Shown: in pieces, positions 56,957 through 64,000 of the stretch
How the letters are laid out: each line of letters opens with the position of its first letter
Position numbering within the stretch: position 1 is the first letter of the stretch
Assembly (NCBI GenBank): GCA_964651335.1
Contig: CAZYVT010000006.1
Coordinates: 1 to 64,000, forward strand
Direction: 5' to 3'
From: 2-02-FULL-66-14 sp964651335
Lineage (GTDB): Bacteria; Pseudomonadota; Gammaproteobacteria; Burkholderiales; SG8-39
DNA: 64,000 bases
Position numbers and translations under genes: made by a program
The notes under the pieces: model-generated
What the model was told of the DNA's origin: nothing
Database searches by the model: none
The model's input: the letters and a program-made list of their open reading frames with translations, nothing else

Positions 56957-56965
56957 GGCCGGCCC

Positions 56966-58255
56966 ATGCCAGACCGCAAATTCGGAATCGAAACGTTGTG
57001 CCTGCACGCCGGACAGATTCCCGATCCGGCCACCGGCGCGCGCGCGGCGCCCATTTACCAGACCACCTCGTTCGTCTTCGACTCCGCAGACCACGCGGCG
57101 AGCCTGTTCAACCTGCAGACGTTCGGCAACGTCTACTCGCGGATCTCGAACCCGACCGTGGCCGTGCTCGAGGAGCGCATGGCGGCGATCGAGAACGGCC
57201 GCGCGGCGCTCGCCTGCGCCACCGGGCAGGCGGCGGAGGTGACCGCGATCCTCACGCTCGTAAAGAGCGGCGATCACATCGTTTCAGCCTCGACGCTCTA
57301 CGGCGGCACGCACACGCTGCTCGGCGTGAACCTGAAAAAGCTCGGCGTCGAAACGACCTTCGTCCATCCGGACGATCCGGAGGACTTCCGGAGGGCGATC
57401 CGTCCGAATACGAAGCTGCTGTTCGCCGAGACGCTCGGCAACCCGCTCATCAACATCGTGGACATCGAGGCGCTCGCCGGCATCGCGCGCGAGGCGGGCG
57501 TGCCGCTCGTGCTCGATAACACCGTGCCCTCGCCGTACCTGTGCCGGCCGCTCGATTGGGGCGCGGACATCGTCGTGCATTCGGCGACCAAGTACATCGG
57601 CGGGCATGGGACGACCATGGGCGGCGTCATCGTCGAGTCGGGCAGGTTCGATTGGGGAAACGGCAAGTTTCCCGAGTTCACTACGCCTTCGCCGGGGTAT
57701 CACGGCGTGATCTTCCACGAGACCTTCGGCGACTTCGGCTACACGATGAAGGCGCGCATGGAGATCATGCGCACGTTCGGAGCGGCGCTTTCGCCGATGA
57801 ACGCGTGGCTGCTGCTGCAGGGACTGGAAACGCTCCCCGTGCGCATGGACCGGCATTGCGCGAACACGCTTGCCGTCGCGCTGTTCCTCAAGCAGCATCC
57901 GCGCGTGGCGTGGGTGAACTACCCGGGCCTTCCCGACAGCAAGTACCACGCGCTCGCGAAGAAGTACCTGCCCAAGGGTGCGTCAGGGCTGCTCAATTTC
58001 GGCGTCAAGGGGGGAGCCAAGGCAGGCGTGCGCTTCATCGAGGCGGCACAGTTCATGAGCCATCTCGCCAACATCGGCGACGCCAAGACGCTCATCATCC
58101 ATCCCGCCTCCACCACGCACCGGCAGATGAGCGACGAGGACCAGTTGAAGGCGGGCGTGACCCCCGACATGGTCCGCATGTCGGTCGGCATCGAGTCGAT
58201 CGACGACATCCTCTGGGACATTGACCAGGCGCTGACCGAGGCGGCGCGGGGGTAG
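56966..58255 (+). CDS. metY: O-acetylhomoserine aminocarboxypropyltransferase
   Basis: Makes homocysteine (or methionine directly) from O-acetylhomoserine and sulfide or a thiol. 429 residues, a fold-type I PLP enzyme of the Cys/Met metabolism family: GIETLCLHAGQIPDPATGAR, PIYQTTSFVFDSADHAASLF, NVYSRISNPTVAVLEERMAA, PLP lysine in HSATKYIGGHGTTMGGVIV and LIIHPASTTHRQMSDEDQLK. The length and the FGNVYSRISNPT motif fit MetY rather than MetB or MetZ. No SAM riboswitch is seen upstream; the gap before it holds the PIN stub. Confidence 0.94.
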   Translation: MPDRKFGIETLCLHAGQIPDPATGARAAPIYQTTSFVFDSADHAASLFNLQTFGNVYSRISNPTVAVLEERMAAIENGRAALACATGQAAEVTAILTLVKSGDHIVSASTLYGGTHTLLGVNLKKLGVETTFVHPDDPEDFRRAIRPNTKLLFAETLGNPLINIVDIEALAGIAREAGVPLVLDNTVPSPYLCRPLDWGADIVVHSATKYIGGHGTTMGGVIVESGRFDWGNGKFPEFTTPSPGYHGVIFHETFGDFGYTMKARMEIMRTFGAALSPMNAWLLLQGLETLPVRMDRHCANTLAVALFLKQHPRVAWVNYPGLPDSKYHALAKKYLPKGASGLLNFGVKGGAKAGVRFIEAAQFMSHLANIGDAKTLIIHPASTTHRQMSDEDQLKAGVTPDMVRMSVGIESIDDILWDIDQALTEAARG

Positions 58256-58268
58256 GAGCGAGCGGGCC

Positions 58269-59360
58269 CTAGAAGGCGTGTCGCAGCGCGACCGACCAGA
58301 TGCGCGGATCCTCGCCTGCAGCCACCGCGGCGGAAGCGCTGCCCTGTCCTGCCGCCGAGTTGTACAGGTTGTAGATCGCGCCGGCGTCGTTCGAGACGCT
58401 GGCGTAGGTCACTCCGACCGAAGTCCGCTTCGAGAGATCGTACGCGTAGGCAAGGGCGAACATCCGCGCGCCGTCCGCTGCGGCAGTGGCCTTGTCGTCG
58501 CGCGCCTTGCTGTACTCGGCGTAGAAGTTGTGGCGGCCGGCCGTGTAGCGCAGCGGGACCGACCACGCGGTGCGGTTGCTGGTGACCGCGCCGGTCGCGC
58601 CGGTAATAAATTTCGCACGGTCCCACGCCAGGCCGAGCTTGAGACCATCCCAGACATGATAGCCCCAGAGCCGGTCTCCCTTCTGGTCGGCGGTGAGGAA
58701 CGCATCGGGCTTGGAGTTCCAGTTGCTCCAGCCGATCTGCCAGCTCACCGCGGTGTAGCTCGGCACGAAATTCCAGGCGCGGCCCCTGCGTACGCTGCTT
58801 CCGATATCTGCTTCGGCCGCGGCCGGGTTCGTCGAGTAGGCGGCGGTCACGGCAAGGCCGTTCCAGTTCGGCGAGTCGTACCGTACGACATTCGCCGTTC
58901 GGGTGTTTCCCGCGATCGCGGTTCCTCCTCCTCCCGCGAATGCGAGCAACGCGATGTTCTGCGCCTTGTACGAGCCGCCTTTCGCGGCGATCTCGGAAGG
59001 CGAATTGTGGTAGTGCAGGTCGAAGCGGCCGAGCGCGAGCGTCCCCCAGCTCTTGCTGCGCAGCCCGACCCAGTTGTTTCCGTTGGCGGCGTCTGCGCCA
59101 GAATCCAGCGTCACGCGCCAGTCGAGCTGGCCGACGGCCTGCAGACCGCCGCCAAGGTCCTCGATCACCTGAAAGATGATTCGCGAGGCCTCGTCCGCGA
59201 CCCGGCCTTCGCTGCTTGGAGACTTGGTCGTCTGGTCGAGCTTGACGTTCTCCACGGCCATCTTGAAAAAACCGCTCATGCTCACGCCCGACTGCGCAAG
59301 CGCGGCCACGGGAAAGGCGCATGCGACCGTGACTGCGGCGGCGATCGGTATTTTGCCCAT
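58269..59360 (-). CDS. Gram-negative outer membrane porin
   Basis: 363 residues from ATG at 59360, placed six bases after GGAGG. Signal peptide (IPIAAAVTVACAFPVAALAQ), then alternating beta strands: GVSMSGFFKMAVENVKLDQT, GGGLQAVGQLDWRVTLDSGA, GLRSKSWGTLALGRFDLHYH (the GLRSxxxGTLxLGR porin motif), and a final strand IWSVALRHAF ending in phenylalanine, the outer-membrane insertion signal. Betaproteobacterial general-diffusion porin, trimer-forming type. Convergent with metY (13-base gap) and divergent from the alcohol dehydrogenase. Confidence 0.93.
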   Translation of the reverse strand: MGKIPIAAAVTVACAFPVAALAQSGVSMSGFFKMAVENVKLDQTTKSPSSEGRVADEASRIIFQVIEDLGGGLQAVGQLDWRVTLDSGADAANGNNWVGLRSKSWGTLALGRFDLHYHNSPSEIAAKGGSYKAQNIALLAFAGGGGTAIAGNTRTANVVRYDSPNWNGLAVTAAYSTNPAAAEADIGSSVRRGRAWNFVPSYTAVSWQIGWSNWNSKPDAFLTADQKGDRLWGYHVWDGLKLGLAWDRAKFITGATGAVTSNRTAWSVPLRYTAGRHNFYAEYSKARDDKATAAADGARMFALAYAYDLSKRTSVGVTYASVSNDAGAIYNLYNSAAGQGSASAAVAAGEDPRIWSVALRHAF

Positions 59361-59520
59361 GTGCATCCTCCGGCGGAACATTCTGCGACCAATGTACCCT
59401 GACCGTCGCTCTCGACGTTTGCCCTGGGTCAAGCACGTGGAGTAGATTGGCATGCGAAAACACGCTCGTGGGCGCACCCAAACCAGGTGTTGCACCCGGC
59501 AGCGCGGTCGGGAGAAGAAC

Positions 59521-60588
59521 ATGCTCAGCTGGCAGGTCATCGAACACGGCAAGCCGCTGCAGAAGGTGCTGACCGAGACTCCGAAACCCCAGGGCACCGA
59601 GGTTCTGGTGCGCGTCACACGCTCCGGCGTGTGCCATTCGGACCTGCACATCTGGGACGGATACTTCGATCTGGGCGGCGGCAAGCGCTTCTACGTCAAG
59701 GACCGCGGCTGCGTGCCGCCCTTCACCATGGGGCACGAACCCTTCGGTGTGGTGGAAGCCGTGGGACCGCGCGCCAAAGGGGTCAAGGTCGGCCAGAGGC
59801 GGATCGTGTTTCCCTGGATCGGCTGCGGCCAGTGCCCCGTATGCAGGGACGGGCTGGACAATTACTGCCTCAAACAGCGTTTCCTCGGCATCATGAGGCC
59901 GGGCGCATACGCCACGCACTTGCTCGTGCCGCACCCCAGGTATCTGGTGAACGCCGGCGGAGTGGACGAGGCGTTCGCCTCCACGCTCGCCTGTTCCGGC
60001 CTCACCGCCTACAGCGCGATCAGCAAGATCCAGAAGCTCGATTCGCGCGACTGGGTAGCGGTGCTGGGTTGCGGAGGGCTCGGGCTCGTGGCGGTCTCGA
60101 TCCTCAAGGCGAAGGGGATCCGCAACGTGATCGCCTGCGACGTGGATGATTTCAAGCTCGCGGCGGCGAAGAAGCTTGGCGCGAAGCGGACCCTCGACAC
60201 GCGCGCGCCCGACGCCGCGCAGAAGCTGCAGGAGCTGGCGGGCGGCTACCTCGCTGCTGCGATCGATTTCGTCGGCATGCCGGCGACGCACGCGATCGCG
60301 TACCCGGCGTTGAGGAAAGGCGGCCGCTATATCCTGTGCGGTCTGTTCGGCGGCGAGATCACCTTGTCGATGCCGCCGATCGCACAGCGCGCGGTCGCAA
60401 TGATGGGCTCCTACGTCGGCAACCTCCAGGAGCTGAAGGCAGTCGTCGCCCTCGCGAAGAAGAAAAAACTCAAGCCCACCCCGGTCACGACGCGTCCGGC
60501 CGGCGAGGTGAACGCAATTCTGGAGGATCTCAAGGCAGGCAAGGTGCTCGGCCGCGTGGTGCTCGATTTCGAGCGCAACGATTCGTGA
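59521..60588 (+). CDS. Zinc-dependent alcohol dehydrogenase
   Basis: 355 residues from ATG at 59521 (MLSWQVIEHGKPLQKVLTET). Medium-chain dehydrogenase/reductase: catalytic zinc ligands Cys38 and His72 with Glu73 (SGVCHSDLHIWDGYF, TMGHEPFGVVEAVGP), structural zinc cysteines 102, 105, 108 and 116 (GCGQCPVCRDGLDNYC), Rossmann motif AVLGCGGLGLVAVSIL and DVDDFKLAAAKKLGA. The Asp after the second strand suggests NAD. Oxidises an alcohol of unknown identity. Divergent from the porin across 160 bases with no obvious promoter. Confidence 0.92.
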   Translation: MLSWQVIEHGKPLQKVLTETPKPQGTEVLVRVTRSGVCHSDLHIWDGYFDLGGGKRFYVKDRGCVPPFTMGHEPFGVVEAVGPRAKGVKVGQRRIVFPWIGCGQCPVCRDGLDNYCLKQRFLGIMRPGAYATHLLVPHPRYLVNAGGVDEAFASTLACSGLTAYSAISKIQKLDSRDWVAVLGCGGLGLVAVSILKAKGIRNVIACDVDDFKLAAAKKLGAKRTLDTRAPDAAQKLQELAGGYLAAAIDFVGMPATHAIAYPALRKGGRYILCGLFGGEITLSMPPIAQRAVAMMGSYVGNLQELKAVVALAKKKKLKPTPVTTRPAGEVNAILEDLKAGKVLGRVVLDFERNDS

Positions 60589-60668
60589 ACTGCGTGCGTA
60601 AGGTGTACTAGGTCCCGGCTGGAACGGCGCCGTCATCCGCACGCGGCATGCTCGCTTAGAATAACCGC

Positions 60669-62258
60669 GTGGCGGCGCCCTTTTCCTGGTCCTTGCCGTA
60701 TCCCTGGGCGCGCAAGCCGCTGCTGGCCGGAAACGTCGTCGCCACCTCGCAGCCGCTTGCCGCGCAGGCGGGTCTTTCAATGCTCGCCGCGGGCGGCAAC
60801 GCGGTCGATGCGGCGCTCGCCACCGCGATCACACTGACGCTCGTGGAGCCGGTGTCGAACGGCATCGGCTCGGATGCGTACGCGATCGTCTGGGACGGAC
60901 AGCAGCTTCACGGTCTCAACGCCTCCGGACGCTCGCCCGCCGGCTGGACGCCGGAGTTTTTCGGCGGCAATGCGGTGCCGCAGCGCGGGTGGAACTCGGT
61001 CACAGTGCCGGGGTGCGTCTCGGCCTGGCGCGTGCTCTCGGAGCGCTTCGGCAAGCTGCCGTTCGAGAGACTGTTCGAGCGCGCGATCCGCTATGGGCGC
61101 GAGGGATTCCTCGTCTCGCCGACGATCGCGCGCCAATGGGCGCAGCAGGTGACGGAACTCAGGGGGCAGCCGGGTTTCTCCGAAGTCTTCATGCCGGGCG
61201 GACGCCCGCCCGCCCCGGGCGAAGTGTTTCGCTTTCCCGATCACGCCGCGACCCTGGAGAAAATCGCGGCAACGAAAGGCGAAGCGTTCTATCGCGGCGA
61301 GCTCGCCGAGGCGATCGAGGCGGACGCGAAGCGGCATGGCGCCGCGATGCGCGCGCCGGACCTTGCCGCGCACGCCCCGGACTGGATCGCGCCGCTCGAG
61401 ATCGGCTACCGCGGCTGCACGATCCACGAGCTGCCGCCGAACGGCCAGGGAATCGTGGCGTTGATCGCGCTCGGCATCCTGGGCGAATTCGATGTCGCGT
61501 CGCTGCCCGTGGATTCAGCCGACAGCCTGCACCTGCAGATCGAGGCAGTGAAGCTCGCCTTCGCCGATGCGTTCGCCTACGTCGCCGACCTCGAGCACAT
61601 GCCCTTCGCACCGGAACGGCTGCTCGAACCCGGCTATCTGTGGAGCCGCGCAAAAATCATTGACATGAAGCGCGCGCAAGCTTTCACCGCCGGCACCCCG
61701 CCCAAGGGCGGCACCGTCTACCTTACGACGGCGGATGAACGAGGCATGATGGTGTCGATGATCCAGTCGAACTACATGGGCTTCGGCTCCGGTGTGGTGG
61801 TGCCCGGAACCGGGATCTCGCTGCAGAACCGCGGCGCCTCGTTCGTGGCCAGGGAAGGTCATCCGAACCGCGTCGGGCCACGCAAGCGCCCCTACCAGAC
61901 GATCATTCCGGGCTTCGTGACGAAGGAGGGCAAGCCGCTCATGAGCTTCGGCGTCATGGGCGGCACGATGCAGCCGCAGGGACACGTTCAGGTCCTGGTA
62001 CGCATCGCCGACTACGGACAGAATCCGCAGGCGGCCTGCGACGGCCCGCGTTTCCGCTGGGTGCAGGGGCTGGAGGTAAACGTGGAAGGCGGATTTTCGC
62101 CGGCCGTGCTGGACGAGCTCGCGCGCCGCGGGCACCGGCTCACCGAGCTGAAGGAAGGCTACATGGACTTCGGCAGCGCGCAGATGATCTGGAAACTCGA
62201 CGGCGGCTACCTCGCAGCGAGTGACCCGCGGCGGGACGGGCAGGCAGTCGGGTTTTGA
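60669..62258 (+). CDS. Gamma-glutamyltransferase family protein
   Basis: 529 residues, an N-terminal-nucleophile (Ntn) hydrolase of the YwrD-like GGT branch. No signal peptide, so cytoplasmic. Motifs: VVATSQPLAAQAGLSMLAAG, GNAVDAALATAITLTLVEPV, NGIGSDAYAIVWDG, and the autoprocessing site GGTVYLTTADERGMMVSMIQ, where the threonine after GG should become the new N-terminus, then SNYMGFGSGVVVPGTGISL and MGGTMQPQGHVQVLV. Acts on gamma-glutamyl compounds, perhaps glutathione conjugates, which fits the glutathione S-transferase gene downstream. GTG start; TAGAAT lies six bases before it. Confidence 0.9.
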   Translation: MAAPFSWSLPYPWARKPLLAGNVVATSQPLAAQAGLSMLAAGGNAVDAALATAITLTLVEPVSNGIGSDAYAIVWDGQQLHGLNASGRSPAGWTPEFFGGNAVPQRGWNSVTVPGCVSAWRVLSERFGKLPFERLFERAIRYGREGFLVSPTIARQWAQQVTELRGQPGFSEVFMPGGRPPAPGEVFRFPDHAATLEKIAATKGEAFYRGELAEAIEADAKRHGAAMRAPDLAAHAPDWIAPLEIGYRGCTIHELPPNGQGIVALIALGILGEFDVASLPVDSADSLHLQIEAVKLAFADAFAYVADLEHMPFAPERLLEPGYLWSRAKIIDMKRAQAFTAGTPPKGGTVYLTTADERGMMVSMIQSNYMGFGSGVVVPGTGISLQNRGASFVAREGHPNRVGPRKRPYQTIIPGFVTKEGKPLMSFGVMGGTMQPQGHVQVLVRIADYGQNPQAACDGPRFRWVQGLEVNVEGGFSPAVLDELARRGHRLTELKEGYMDFGSAQMIWKLDGGYLAASDPRRDGQAVGF

Positions 62259-62313
62259 AACCAGCCCGTCACGCTTCGCGTGCCACCCCTCCTCCGAGAG
62301 GAGGGGAATAAAA
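62259..62313. repeat. Tandem-hairpin intergenic repeat, copy 2
   Basis: Same layout as 9435-9488. AACCAG-CCCGT leads in, the first hairpin is CACGC/GCGTG (62270-62282), and the second has arms CCCCTCCTC (62286-62294) and GAGGAGGGG (62298-62306), followed by AATAAA. The second hairpin is nearly identical to copy 1, while the first differs in sequence but still pairs. Lies between the gamma-glutamyltransferase and glutathione S-transferase genes. Confidence 0.65.
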
Positions 62314-62325
62314 GGAGCAGGAGAG

Positions 62326-62943
62326 ATGCTGAAGATCTGGGGGCGGACTAATTCGGTCAACGTGAAGAAGGTGCTTTGGTGCGTCGAGGAGCTGGGCCTG
62401 ACGTACGAGCGCATCGATGCCGGGATGCAGTACGGCGTCGTCAATACGCCTGAATACCGCAAGATGAATCCGAACGGCCTTGTGCCGACGATCAAGGACG
62501 ACGGATTCGTGCTGTGGGAGTCGCACACCATCGTGCGCTACCTGGGGGCGAAGTACGGCGCCGGGAAAATCTGGCCGCTCGACCTCTGGCAGCGCGCGGA
62601 TGCCGAGCGCTGGATGGATTGGGCGTTCACCTTTCTTGCCGCGTTCCGCCCCGTGTTCTGGGGGTTGGTGCGCACGCCGCCGGAACAGCGCGACACGGCG
62701 GCGATCGAAGAGGGGCGAAAGACATGCGCGGGGCTACTCGGCCGCCTCGACGCGTCGCTCGCGGGCCGCAACTATGTCGCCGGCAAGAGCTTCACCATCG
62801 GCGACATCCCGATCGGCTGCCATGTGCAGCTCTGGATGCGGCTGCCGATCGAGCGGCCGACGCATCCGGCTCTGGAGGCCTGGTTCGCGCGCCTCCTGGA
62901 ACGAGCGCCCTTCCGCAAGGTCGTCGACGTGCCGCTTTCCTAG
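62326..62943 (+). CDS. Glutathione S-transferase family protein
   Basis: 205 residues from ATG at 62326 with AAAGGAGCAGGAG upstream. N-terminal thioredoxin-like domain: IWGRTNSVNVKKVLWCVEEL (Ser10 as probable catalytic residue), MNPNGLVPTIKDDGFVLWES with the cis-proline and the glutathione gamma-glutamyl contact ES; the C-terminal helical domain includes NYVAGKSFTIGDIPIGCHV. It conjugates glutathione to or reduces electrophiles. Stop overlaps that of the convergent lipoprotein peptidase (CTAG). Confidence 0.92.
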   Translation: MLKIWGRTNSVNVKKVLWCVEELGLTYERIDAGMQYGVVNTPEYRKMNPNGLVPTIKDDGFVLWESHTIVRYLGAKYGAGKIWPLDLWQRADAERWMDWAFTFLAAFRPVFWGLVRTPPEQRDTAAIEEGRKTCAGLLGRLDASLAGRNYVAGKSFTIGDIPIGCHVQLWMRLPIERPTHPALEAWFARLLERAPFRKVVDVPLS

Positions 62944-63980
62944 GGTGCGGGAGCCGAGGCTCCTGCTCCTGAGGTGCCGTCCAGGCGACGCTTGCGCTCG
63001 GCCTTGTCGAGTGCTGCGAGCGACTTCACCGTGGCGTAGAACTGTTCCAGATCGCCGCCGCTTTCGGCGAGCAGCCGTTCGAACGCCGGCACCAGCTGCG
63101 AATAGGTCGCGAACGACGCGAGCAACGCGTTGTTCGGGGCACCGTCGAAACCGGCGGCATGGCGGAGATAGACGGGGTGGGCCGCAAGGCGTTCGAACTC
63201 GGTGCGTTTGCGCATACGCATCTCCTCGGGCGAGAGGTCGAGCCGATACAGCGCTTCGAGCCGCGCCCGAGTCTGGTCGAGAACCCGCGCGAAACCGCGC
63301 TCCCGCTCCCGCGCATCGCGGAATTTCGGCAGATCCGCATTGCGTCCGGACGCGGCCAGCCAGCGCCGCACGCCCTCGCGCTCGACCGCGACTGCAAACG
63401 ATTCGTTGAAGGTCGAGTCGCCCCGAACGTAGACGAGCTGGTGCGCAAGCTCGTGGAACACGAGGCGCGCGAGTTCCGCGTCCGGCCAGCGGATGAAGGT
63501 CGAGAGCAGCGGGTCATCGAACACACCGAGCGTCGAGTACGCAGGAACCCCAAACACGAAGGCGTCGAATCCGCTCTCTTGCGCGCGCGCCGCGTGGCGC
63601 TGCGCGCCTTCCTTGGCGAAGAAGCCGCGGTAGGAAACGCAGCCCGCCACGGGAAAGCAGGATCGAACCGGGTCGAGCGAGAACTCCGCCGCGGCGACCG
63701 TGTTCCAGACCGCGTAGGGCCGGTCCAGCTCGGCATAGCGGCGGTAGCTTCCGTTGTCCGGAAGCCTCAGCTCACGCGAGGCGAACTCGCGGACTGCCTG
63801 CGAAACCGCGAGGCGCTCGCGAAGAGAGGATGGTGTTTGCGCATCTGCGAGCAGTTCCGTCACCGGGCGCACGCGGCCGGTCAGGTCGAGGTGTCCGCCC
63901 ACGGCCTGCGCGTAATACGAGAGCGTCTCGCAACCCGAGAGCGCAAGCGCGCTAACGGCCGTCAGCAAGAAACCGCGCAT
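62940..63980 (-). CDS. Lipoprotein zinc aminopeptidase-like protein (COG4324)
   Basis: 346 residues with a lipoprotein signal ending LALSGC (Cys17). Zinc metallopeptidase motif HELAHQ with His176, Glu177 and His180, and a downstream FNESFAVAVEREGVRRW supplying a glutamate ligand, as in the putative aminopeptidase family COG4324. Upstream, GCVSYRGFFAKEGAQRHA and DAFVFGVPAYSTLGVFDDPL are family features. Lipid-anchored in the envelope; substrates unknown. The last 20 bases of the window beyond its start contain no further feature. Confidence 0.87.
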   Translation of the reverse strand: MRGFLLTAVSALALSGCETLSYYAQAVGGHLDLTGRVRPVTELLADAQTPSSLRERLAVSQAVREFASRELRLPDNGSYRRYAELDRPYAVWNTVAAAEFSLDPVRSCFPVAGCVSYRGFFAKEGAQRHAARAQESGFDAFVFGVPAYSTLGVFDDPLLSTFIRWPDAELARLVFHELAHQLVYVRGDSTFNESFAVAVEREGVRRWLAASGRNADLPKFRDARERERGFARVLDQTRARLEALYRLDLSPEEMRMRKRTEFERLAAHPVYLRHAAGFDGAPNNALLASFATYSQLVPAFERLLAESGGDLEQFYATVKSLAALDKAERKRRLDGTSGAGASAPAP

Positions 63981-64000
63981 GAAGCAGAAACGATTCCACG

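Noticed and set aside
56957..56965. SAM or other riboswitch before metY
   Set aside because: The space before metY is filled by the PIN stub and shows no riboswitch-like structure.

Overview
The window reads as chromosomal DNA from a GC-rich betaproteobacterium, probably a soil or environmental lineage outside the best-known genera. The evidence is the block aspS / DUF502 / fmdB-type zinc ribbon / ssb / MFS with a divergent uvrA at the left end, a trimeric-porin-type outer membrane protein, a PutA without the DNA-binding N-terminus next to a large NAD-glutamate dehydrogenase, and a GltIJKL-type importer. Genes are dense, overlaps of 1-8 bases are common, and no rRNA, tRNA, CRISPR array or intact insertion sequence was recognised.

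Left part (1-23.1 kb), housekeeping and catabolism: aspS (cut by the window edge), DUF502, fmdB-like, ssb and an MFS exporter run leftward, and uvrA diverges from them. Then come a hotdog thioesterase, a fused ABC exporter, an alpha/beta hydrolase that has lost its nucleophile serine, and acetoacetyl-CoA synthetase. The synthetase diverges from putA across only 25 bases. putA, NAD-glutamate dehydrogenase and the gltI/gltJ/gltK/gltL importer form a proline/glutamate utilisation block: uptake of acidic amino acids, proline to glutamate, glutamate to 2-oxoglutarate.

Middle accessory stretch (23.2-28.5 kb): small and damaged genes. These are a GFA-family zinc protein, an acetyltransferase fragment, two exported alpha/beta hydrolases, a toxin-antitoxin pair with a clear promoter/operator, the 3' end of a group II intron (last 71 codons of its reverse transcriptase plus domains V and VI), and short conserved hypotheticals.

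28.5-37.6 kb: a 3-hydroxyisobutyrate-dehydrogenase-like reductase, a membrane-fused spermidine-synthase-like protein, an exported protein / ECF sigma factor / membrane anti-sigma-like operon, and an overlapping operon of NIPSNAP protein, esterase and thiamine-diphosphate enzyme.

37.6-56.5 kb holds the most distinctive content: two versions of a predicted amide/peptide-ligase module. The first has separate circularly permuted ATP-grasp and alpha-E genes and, 4 kb on, a giant transglutaminase-DUF2126 protein. The second has ATP-grasp and alpha-E fused, followed with a one-base overlap by a stand-alone transglutaminase. Between them lie HupE/UreJ-like and acetamidase genes, a double-CDGSH protein, a DUF4143 ATPase preceded by three 23-bp repeats, an AroQ-like protein with a changed active site, and hicBA.

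Right end (56.5-64 kb): an orphan Phd-type antitoxin with the stub of its PIN toxin, metY, a porin, a zinc alcohol dehydrogenase, a gamma-glutamyltransferase, a glutathione S-transferase and a lipoprotein metallopeptidase. A tandem-hairpin repeat occurs twice, near 9.4 kb and 62.3 kb.
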